Source: Actinomycetota bacterium
GTDB lineage: Bacteria > Actinomycetota > Actinomycetes > S36-B12 > UBA10799
Direction of reading: 5' to 3'
Length of the DNA: 8,340 nt
Assembly (NCBI GenBank): GCA_030837445.1
Contig: JAUPKM010000602.1
Location: forward strand, 1-8,340
Positions 1 to 7,051 of this stretch are shown here, in pieces. Position 1 is the stretch's first letter; each line of letters begins with the position of its first letter. The notes beneath the pieces were generated by a model. It was not told where the DNA came from and ran no database searches. It worked only from the letters and a program-made list of their open reading frames with translations. Made by a program: the position numbers and the translations under genes.

Positions 1-3000
1 CCGCGCACACACTGTCCAGGCCGGCGGGGTAGGTCGCGGCCGGGGCACGCCCACCGGCGGTGTCGAGGAACTCCACTTCCGCGGCCATCGCCTCCAACTG
101 CGCCGCCACATCAAAGGCGGGAACGAGACCGCGACCGAGGGATTCATGGAGGGCGGTGCGCTCGGCGGCGTGAACCGCCGCGCGAAGAGCCGCGGCGTCG
201 CGGTACCCCAACTCCTCGACCAGGAACGGTGTCGGATTGTGCAGCAGTGACCACCCCGGCTCACGGCCGAGGTCGGCCATGCGTTCCTTGGCTGCTGCTG
301 CGCTGGCCAGGGCCTCGGGGCTTTCGGCGGCCAACTTGAGTTCCAATGTGAGCGCAGCCAATTCGGCCTGGCGGTCAGTCAGCGATCCAGTGTGCTCAAA
401 CGGTTCCGGCGGATTGGCGATCAGGTCGTCGTAGTCGTTCTGGTCGCGTTCAATCTCAAAGCGCAAGCTGTCGCGATGACGAGGAAGCCCGATGAAGATG
501 TTCTCCGCGCGTCTGACCAACCCGCGCGCCTTCGCCCCGCCCTCGACAGTCGCGGCCATCAAATCCTCCCGTGTGATTTCGGCGATGCGCGACGACACCG
601 CCAGACGCAAGAGCAACGCACCGTTGAGATGGTCACGCGCCGCGATCAACGCAACACCGTCGATCGACGCCCCAATCGGAACGAACTGGCCCGAGGACCG
701 GTCACGCGCACCGTCGAACGCCTGACGGCAAGCCGTCGTCAACGCCACTGCCGTGTCAGCCGGATCGGCGTGGACGACACCGCCGACGACAACCTGCGGT
801 GTCAGATCGGCGGCCGCCAAAGCGGTCGCACGGTCGGCGACCGGCTCCAGCTCGTTTAGGTCTGTGCGCCTCCTGGGTAGGGAGCGTTCGTATCCGGCCA
901 CCGTCCAGTCGCGTCGGCGAATGGACTCATGCCAGGCCTTTTCCAGGGCGGCCAGGCGCTTGACCTCATCCTCCAATTCGACCTGTCGAAGGTAGCGGGG
1001 GTCTCCGGTGGCCATCGCTTTGGTTTCCGCCGCCGCCGCGCCGATATCGCCGCCGTCGAGGCTTTCCATCTCCGAATCGACGGTCTCCCCCCGGCGGACC
1101 TGCTCGATGAACAGCGACTTCGCTTGGACCTTCTGCCACATCACCGTGTCGTAGGTGCTCTCGGTGACATAGTTGAGGATCTCGACCTGCTTGTTCTGGT
1201 TGCCCTGACGGATGATGCGCCCTTCACGCTGTTCGAGGTCCGCGGGCCGCCATGGGACATCGACGTGGTGCAACGCCACCGCCCGGGTTTGAATGTTGGT
1301 GCCCGTGCCCATCTTCTCGGTGCTGCCGATGATGACCGACACGTCGCCGAGGTTGCAGGCCGTGAACAGGGTTTTAAGCTCTGAGGGCTTGCGGGCCTCA
1401 TGGACGAAGCGCACCCTTTCCGCCGGCATGCCACGGGCCACCAGTTCCTCTCGGATGGCTGCGTAAATCGTGAACTCGCCCCGATCGGAGGACGGTGTTC
1501 CCCTGTCGCAGAACACGATCTGCAATCCGCCGCGCTGCGGCTGCGGCTTGCCGCTTTCGGGATCGGTGTACACGCGGTCGGCGGTACTGATGTGGATGCG
1601 CATGATTTCGTCGGCGACCGCTGCGGCGCGTGAGTGCTGCGGTTTGCCCATGTTGGCCAGCCTCGGGTCCAGCGACACGTTGCGGCCGTCGGTGGCGATC
1701 TTGAGGGCGTTGTCTCGGGCAGGATAACGGGGATCGAGGTTGTCCATCCGCCAGCCGAGATCGGTGATGAAATCGCGGACCTGCACCTCGGCGTGCAAGG
1801 TGATCACCCGGCGGCGCCCCCCGCGCAGCTCTGGCAAGGGCGGGTTGGCCGGCACCTGGTCACGGGTCACCACATCGGTGAACACCGACGAGATAGCCAG
1901 CAGCTCAGGCAAATTGGTGTACTTGGCGACCTTGGTGACCGGCCGCAGCCGGGTGCCGGTCGAGTTGACTTCCACAGTGCTGTGGGTGGCGGTGAACGCC
2001 GCCCCCCAGTCCCCCAGATCGACCACGCCTGCCGCCTCCAGAAGATCGGGCCGCAGATAGCGTTGCATCACCCACAGCTCACCCAGCGAGTTGGCTATCG
2101 GGGTGCCGGTGGCGAAGGTGGCGACCCGTTCGACGTAGTCCTGCGGGGCGATACCGGCGATCGCTGCCTCGTCACGGCGGCGGCGTCGCAGCACGTCGAG
2201 TTTGAGTGCCAGGTCCTCGGCGCGCTCAGGAGAGCCCGTGTAGCTCAACTCGTCGATGTTGCAGAGACGGTGGAGGTTTTTGTAGTGATGTGCTTCATCA
2301 ATGAACAAATAGTCCGCTCCGGACGCCTCGAACTGCAGGCCGGTGTCGCGGGCTGTTTGACTGAGCTTGCGCTCCAGACGATTCTGGGCGCTCTTGATCG
2401 CCAGCATGATGCGTTTCTGGGTGCGCGGCGTCTCGGAGGTCTCCAACTGCTCTTTGAGCGCAGCCAGTTGATCCTCGATGTAGCGGGCCTTGGCCTCATC
2501 GGAAACCCCGATGCGGGTGAACATGGACTGCGGCACGATGACCATGTCCCATTCACTGGCCGCTGACTGGGCGATCAGCCGCCGGCGGCTATCCGGGTCG
2601 GTATTCGTCTGGCCGAGAAGGATGTTCGCGCCGGGAATCCACTGCTTGGCTTCACGGCCGACCTGCTCGCACACGTGGTTGGGAACCACGATCCAGGGTT
2701 GGCGCACCAGCCCGAGGCGGCGTAGCTGGTAGGCGGCCATCACCATCACGCCGGTCTTGCCCGCCCCGACCACATGGTCGATCAGCGTGGTCGGTTCGGC
2801 GATGATCCGGGCGACTGCGTCGCGCTGATAGGGGTGCGGAACCATCCGGTCAGAAAGGCCGGGAAGAGGCAGATGGGTGCCGTCGTAACGCGCGGCGACC
2901 TGCGAGCGGAACCGGGCGTTGTATTCAGTCAGCAGACTCTCGGTGCGGGTTTCGTCGGCGAACACCCAGCGACCGAATTCCTCGGTGATTTTGGCGCACT

Positions 3001-5488
3001 TGGCCTGGGCGGCGAACGTCGCCTCGGTGTTGAGCGTGCCGTCTTCATGGTTGACCACGATCGACCGTGAATTGCACACCGCCTCAAGCAGCGCGACCGC
3101 GTCCAGGCCTTTGCCCTCCATCCCCCACATCTCGGTCAACAGCCGCCCGTAGCGCCTCCCGTTGGGCAGGTCGACGATCCAGCGACCCCCGATATGTTCG
3201 GCGGTCACCGCTGTGGCCCCGAAGGTCTCCCGCGCGAACTGGGCCACCACCGACGCCGGAATCCACGGTGCGCCGGGACGGGCCTTGATCTCCGCGGCGG
3301 TGCGGTCCACGGGCAGCACCGACTTCAATGCGCTGATGTAACCGTGGTACGCCTCGGGATGATCCTGGCCCGCGGCGATGGCAGCGGCGAGCTTCTTGCG
3401 CACATTGCCCGACAGCGCCCTAGTGGCCGGAACAAGCTCGGTGGGGTCGGTGAGGCTGGGGTAGACCAGTCCGTCGAGCAGCGAGCGGGCCATGCCGGTG
3501 TCGACGTCGAGCAGCCCGGCGATCAGGTCGAGGTCCACCCTGCGAGCCCGATCCAGGCTGATCGCCAATGCCTCCTCCGGACCCGAAGCGCTGGTCGCCG
3601 CGACCGACGCCGTGAGCAGATCGGTGGCGAAAATCGGGGCCTTGCTGGCTTCACCGGTCGATTCGTCGAAGACCTCCAGCGCCGCCACCAAAGCCCAGCC
3701 CGGATCTCGCTTGAAGGCCTCCTGGTGGGTGCGGCGCTTGACGGGGTCCCGCTGCGTCCAGCTCTTGAGGTCCCAGTCCTCAGCCTTGTCGGCCGGCACC
3801 GGGCCGTCGTAGGGCGGGCCCGGCAGACCTTCCGCTACCCGCCACTTGGCCTCTTCTTCGGCGACCCTGCGGTCGTGCACTTCCTGGGTGACCTCGGGAA
3901 ACACCACCCAGGTGAACCGGTTGACCGGCCCATGCTGGCGCACGTAGCGGTCATAGAGGCGATTGAGATGTCCGCGCAGCTGCCGGCGCTCATCGGGGCC
4001 GTGCCCGTCGCGCTGGGAGGCGATGACACTGCCGGCGGCGTCGCGCAACTCGATCAGCAGCCGGGTCTCGGCCTCGCGAGCTTTGGGAATCCGCACCGGT
4101 TCCCAGCTGTGTTCCTGGCGCTCTTCAAACCGGCGATGTTCGCCGTTGTAGCGCAACGTGTGTAAGGGGGTCTTCTCCCCCTGGTCGGCCGCCGTCAGCA
4201 GGCCGGCGTCGAAGGTCTGCTCGGAGACCGTGGTCAGCTGATCGGCGGTCACGGTCAGCCCGCGGCCGCTCGCGAGCGTGGCGGTGATGATCGGGGCCAG
4301 CCGCTCCCGCATCTGAGCGGCCAGTGTCGCACCGGAATCGCCGTTGACAACCAGCGTGGGGCCGTAGAGCCCATGCCCGACAGCCATCTGCCCGAGCACC
4401 CGGTCGGGCCGCTCGGCGAAATAGCTGTTGACTTCGATCTCTTCGTCGCCGATCTGCATCGGCTCGGTGTGTAGCCAACTGGGCTTGTCCCCGGGGCGAC
4501 GGGCTTCGGTGCGCCGGCGCAGCACCAGCAGATCGGTCACCGCCTCGGTGCCGGCCACCCGCGAAAACGCCTGGGAGGGAAGTCTCAGGGCGGCGACGAG
4601 ATCGGCCGACTCGGCCATCTCCCGGCGGGCCTTGTCGGAGACCGCATCCAACGTCCAGCGACTCGTGAGCACCGCCACGTAGCCACCCGGGGCGGTCAAC
4701 GCCAACGATTTGATGATGAAGGCGTTGTGGATGCTGTGCTGACCGCTGGGGTTGTACGCCGGGTCATGCACCACATAGCGGCCGAACGGCACGTTGCCGA
4801 TCGTGGCCGCGAAGCTGGCCTCCGGCACCCGGGTCTGTTCGAATCCCTCATTGCGGACTTGCGCGCTGGGATACAGCGCCGAGGCGACCGCGGCGGTCAC
4901 CGGATCGACCTCCACACCGACCATCACCGCCGACGGCGGGGCTTGACCGATGAACGTGCCTGCGCCACAGCCAGGTTCGAGCACTCGACCACCACGAAAG
5001 CCCGCCGAGACCAGGGCGTCCCACATGACCGCCGCCACCGCAGGATCGGTGTAGTGGGCGTTGAGAATGGAGGCCTCGGCCCGGCGATAGTCCTCGCGGC
5101 TGAGCAGCTCGGCGAGTTCGGCGCGTTCAGCAGCGAAGCGCTCGGCGTTGCGGTCGAAGACCTCAGGGACCGCACCCCAGCCCGACCACGCCGCCAACAC
5201 CCGCTGTTCGGCTGTGGTGGCGGGCCGGCGTGCCTGGCGCAGTGCGGCGACCATCCGCAGTGCCGCGAGGTTGGCGGCCACCCGCGCTTTGGCGCCCGAG
5301 GGAACCAGGACCTCGGTTCCCGCAACGAAATCCGCCGGGCTCAACAGTGCGGCTTCGACAGGATCACTGTCGAGCTGTGGCGAGGAGGCGGGCAGGTCGG
5401 CGCCACCGGGGTCGATGCGGCGCGGATCAGTCGGGACGTCGGTGGGAACTTCGGCGGCCGGGTCGAACAGCGAGTGCTGTCCGGCTAG
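1..5488 (-). CDS. giant DNA N6-adenine methyltransferase / SNF2-type helicase fusion (3' end outside window; start unresolved)
   Basis: About 1,828 codons are visible and the frame is still open at the left edge. Numbering begins at the codon ending the upstream gene's overlap. Order: a short N-terminal tail with QHSLF; a methyltransferase with SAM-binding motif VLEPGCGAGTF (E171-G177 core), catalytic-type motif NVPFG at 232-236 and AGTEAVTDLLVLRRR near 311; a long middle region; then a superfamily 2 motor. The motor has VVGAGKTGV (K911), DEAHHYKN (D1064), ATGTPIAN near 1126, EKMGTGTN, and EQREGRIIRQGN near 1417. This motif VI is of SNF2 type. A helical, charged tail follows (VELEDEVKRLAALEKAW and beyond). 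Such fusions occur on conjugative elements and phages; P1 DarB, an antirestriction protein, has the same domain pairing. Expected role: methylating and translocating on element DNA. No ATG, GTG or TTG lies in frame near 5488. In-frame starts exist only at ATG 5707, ATG 6178, or inside (TTG 5344, GTG 5281). Confidence 0.93.
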
Positions 5489-6108
5489 TGCTCCGGCAGC
5501 CCGTCGCGGCGCAGGTCCGCGTAGATCATCTGCGCCAACTCCCTGGCCAACGGTTCCTCGCTGCTGGCCGGAATCGGCAGCCCGTCCTCGATCCTGGCGG
5601 CCAGCAGCCAGCCCGCCTTGATCCGAAACAGCGTCGAAAACGCCGGATTCGGCCAAATCTGCTGCTCGATCAGCAGCTCCAGTTCCTCGCTGGGGTCGGT
5701 GAGCCATCCCGGCACCGTCCAGCGTCGGTGCCACGGCGTCCCGGCGGGGGGCGGGCCGGGGTCCTCGGGCATCAGCCCGTCGAGGTTCTCCCCCGGACCC
5801 TCCTCGTCCTGTTCGGTCACCGGGATCTGTTCGTAGAGCTCGGTGTGCAGGATCTGCTCTCGGGCGCTCAGCTGCGCGTTCCTCAGCAGGCCCACCGTGG
5901 TCAGGTAATCCGGGTGCCGGCCGTGGCTGCGTTTCCAGTCCGCCACCACCTGCTCGGCCAGCTGGTCGGTCAACTCGCCGGTCATCCGGCTCAGCCGTTC
6001 TGCTTCCCGCTCCAGCCAGTCCTGCTGCTCCTGAGCGCTCCACTGCGGCGGCAGTTGCAGATAGGCCGGATACACCTCGTTGAGGATGGTCAGAAACTCG
6101 CTGCTCAC
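5485..6108 (-). CDS. conserved-looking 207-residue protein of unknown function
   Basis: Chosen start is GTG 6108-6106, preceded by the strong ribosome site GGAGGAAGG with eight bases between. From there codon usage is typical for the window, with only 11 codons ending in T. The protein is soluble and largely helical. A helical region DWLEREAERLSRMTGELTDQ is followed by WKRSHGRHPDYLTTVGLLRN and AREQILHTELYEQIP. Next comes an acidic, proline-rich linker (EQDEEGPG, PEDPGPPP). The tail is rich in tryptophan and glutamate (PGWLTDPSEELELLIEQQIW) and ends DGLPEH. The AREQILHTELY segment faintly recalls the C-terminal helix of TnpV-type element proteins, too weak to name it. The frame also holds an ATG at 6228-6226 overlapping the previous stop (ATGA), but the 40 codons between show poor codon usage. 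A longer form cannot be excluded. Confidence 0.82.
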   Translation of the reverse strand: MSSEFLTILNEVYPAYLQLPPQWSAQEQQDWLEREAERLSRMTGELTDQLAEQVVADWKRSHGRHPDYLTTVGLLRNAQLSAREQILHTELYEQIPVTEQDEEGPGENLDGLMPEDPGPPPAGTPWHRRWTVPGWLTDPSEELELLIEQQIWPNPAFSTLFRIKAGWLLAARIEDGLPIPASSEEPLARELAQMIYADLRRDGLPEH

Positions 6109-6178
6109 CGTCGGCACCTTCCTCCAGGAGGCTGAACAGATCCCCCTGGTCGGGATCATGGCTACTGCGCTTGCCCAT
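6109..6178 (-). other. coding-like leader segment, in the same frame as the methylase-helicase
   Basis: ATG 6178-6176 has a good ribosome site (GGAAGG, five bases upstream). It opens a segment beginning MGKRSSHDPDQGDLFSLLEE with normal, G/C-rich third codon positions and a sensible acidic composition. Around 6108 coding character switches to another frame, where the 207-residue protein begins. The frame of this segment never stops: it stays open through that gene into the methylase-helicase. It may be the true N-terminus of the 207-residue protein joined by a frameshift, the distant start of the methylase-helicase, or the remnant of a small gene that lost its stop. I cannot decide from sequence alone. 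Confidence 0.5.
6117..6125 (-). promoter_or_regulatory. strong ribosome binding site before GTG 6108
   Basis: GGAGGAAGG on the minus strand, eight bases before the GTG at 6108-6106. It is the main reason for preferring this start over the ATG at 6228, since codon usage becomes normal in this frame only from here on. It lies inside the coding-like segment that starts at 6178. Confidence 0.6.
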
Positions 6179-6183
6179 ATTGT

Positions 6184-6189
6184 CCTTCC
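6184..6189 (-). promoter_or_regulatory. ribosome binding site before ATG 6178
   Basis: GGAAGG on the minus strand followed by ACAAT and then ATG 6178-6176, a near-ideal spacing of five bases. It supports real initiation in the frame that continues without a stop into the methylase-helicase. Confidence 0.5.
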
Positions 6190-6224
6190 GAATGATGACC
6201 GCCCGGGCTGAGTGATCCGGTTGC

Positions 6225-6401
6225 TCATCGGCCGCCGCTGTCGTCCCAGATCTCGGTGGCCGCCGGCAGAGGGTCCCCGGCGTGCACGATCCCGCCGACC
6301 AGCGTGATCACCCCAAGGACCATCTGGACGGCCATCCAGACCGCGCCAACAAGGGCGAGGATCAATCCACTGAGCCACGTGCCGCGGCGGGTTCTCCTCA
6401 C
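6225..6401 (-). CDS. small membrane protein, 58 residues
   Basis: Starts at GTG 6401-6399, sharing four bases (GTGA) with the preceding stop. It ends in TGA 6227-6225, which overlaps an ATG in another frame (ATGA). The product begins with a basic stretch VRRTRRGTWLSG. A long hydrophobic segment follows at about residues 13-41 (LILALVGAVWMAVQMVLGVI, then TLVGGIVHA), enough for one long or two short membrane helices. It ends in an acidic tail, EIWDDSGGR. Positive-inside logic places the N-terminus in the cytoplasm. Third codon positions are strongly G/C, as in the neighbours, and an in-frame TGA nine bases before the GTG leaves no earlier start. I do not recognise a family. The setting suggests a small inner-membrane component of the conjugation machinery or a partner of the two upstream proteins (inference). 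Confidence 0.75.
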   Translation of the reverse strand: MRRTRRGTWLSGLILALVGAVWMAVQMVLGVITLVGGIVHAGDPLPAATEIWDDSGGR

Positions 6402-7051
6402 CGTGGCTCACCAATGGAACTGACCAACGGAGCGATCGCGCGGTGCATCGCCGCACAGATGGCCTCGCGTTGGCGCGGCTCCCAGGACTCGACACGGTCC
6501 AAGGCCGCCGCCAGCAGCCTCACCCCCGGAGAGTGTGCGACAGCAGCCAGACACAGCTGTTGCGCCTGAGCCCAACCGGCCACCCCGGTCGCAGCCTCGG
6601 TGTTGACCAGCGCCTGGCCCACCCAGTCGATACCGCTGCCCTGCCCGGCCACCGATCCGGCGAACAGCAGACCCGCCAGCGGAACCACCGCCGCCGAGGC
6701 GAACAGCTCCTGCGCCGGTGCGCCGTCGAGCAACGCTTGGGCCATGTCCATGGCGTCGCTCGGCGTTGCGATGAATCGTGTCGGATCGCCGGACCCGTGC
6801 TGTACGTGTGCCGCCGGCCGGGGCATCCACCGGGTGCCGCGCCGGCCCGCCGGAGCCGGGACCCGGTGGACCAGGCGTCGCCGTTCCAACGCGAGAAGTC
6901 GCCGATAGACCTGTTCGGTCACCAGCGGCCGGGGCTGGCCGGCGTTGATGCGCACCCGCGCTTCAGCGACGGTGATCGGGGCTTCGGCCTCACACAGCAC
7001 CGTCAGGGTGCGGCGCTGGCCAGCACTGAGCGGCTGCAGGCTACTTGTCAT
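6398..7051 (-). CDS. winged-helix-like protein fused to a coupling-protein-type all-alpha domain
   Basis: A 217-residue protein starting at ATG 7051-7049, inside the end of the coupling-protein gene (11-base overlap). Residues 8-85 look like a winged helix-turn-helix: a helix (AGQRRTLTVLCEAE), a second helical unit (TVAEARVRI), then VTEQVYRRLLALERRRLVHRV, a typical recognition helix and wing. Residues 89-210 repeat the all-alpha domain of the neighbouring coupling protein. DPTRFIATPSDAM matches DPTKLIRTPDQAV, GSGIDWV matches GLGMDWV, GW is shared, and RQREAICAAMHRAIAP matches RQRDSIALTMRKAVSP. No Walker motifs are present, so it is not an ATPase. In VirD4/TrwB proteins this domain recognises substrates, so I infer a DNA-binding adaptor or a regulator that docks on relaxosome partners. 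The TGA stop overlaps the next GTG start (GTGA). The gene is near certain, the domain relationship is strong, and the function is inferred. Confidence 0.88.
   Translation of the reverse strand: MTSSLQPLSAGQRRTLTVLCEAEAPITVAEARVRINAGQPRPLVTEQVYRRLLALERRRLVHRVPAPAGRRGTRWMPRPAAHVQHGSGDPTRFIATPSDAMDMAQALLDGAPAQELFASAAVVPLAGLLFAGSVAGQGSGIDWVGQALVNTEAATGVAGWAQAQQLCLAAVAHSPGVRLLAAALDRVESWEPRQREAICAAMHRAIAPLVSSIGEPR

Noticed and set aside
1634..2566. 310-codon plus-strand open frame
   Set aside because: It is antisense to the DEAH and ATGTP region of the helicase. No motif or plausible domain, and odd composition.
3194..4165. 323-codon plus-strand open frame
   Set aside because: It lies antisense to the middle of the methylase-helicase, whose frame carries ordered conserved motifs on both sides. 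Its composition is arginine/glycine/histidine-rich, typical of a GC-rich shadow.
4125..4478. 117-codon minus-strand frame
   Set aside because: Out-of-frame reading inside the methylase-helicase, very rich in R, A, D and G, with no domain. The main frame is unbroken here.
4924..5325. 133-codon minus-strand frame over the methyltransferase region
   Set aside because: It is a shifted reading of the SAM-binding region. The main frame gives EPGCGAG and stays open, so this is a shadow and not evidence of a frameshift.
1..5488. Methylase-helicase as part of a DISARM, BREX or type I restriction locus
   Set aside because: No nuclease, specificity subunit or other defence gene is visible. The neighbours are conjugation-type genes, so an element-protection role fits better.
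5485..6108. Stop-free second frame across the 207-residue gene as proof of dual coding
   Set aside because: Only 11 of its codons end in T, and none is followed by a codon beginning GA, AG or AA. The lack of stops in that frame is therefore not strong evidence; the shadow translation is R/G/A/P-rich.
5230..6135. 301-codon plus-strand open frame
   Set aside because: It is antisense to the 207-residue gene and the methylase N-terminus. Rich in R, P, Q and H, with no recognisable feature.
6109..6495. N-terminal extension of the 207-residue gene up to an ATG at 6495
   Set aside because: It would run through the 58-residue membrane gene and the end of the previous gene in a frame with poor codon usage. 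Starts at 6108 or 6228 are more credible.
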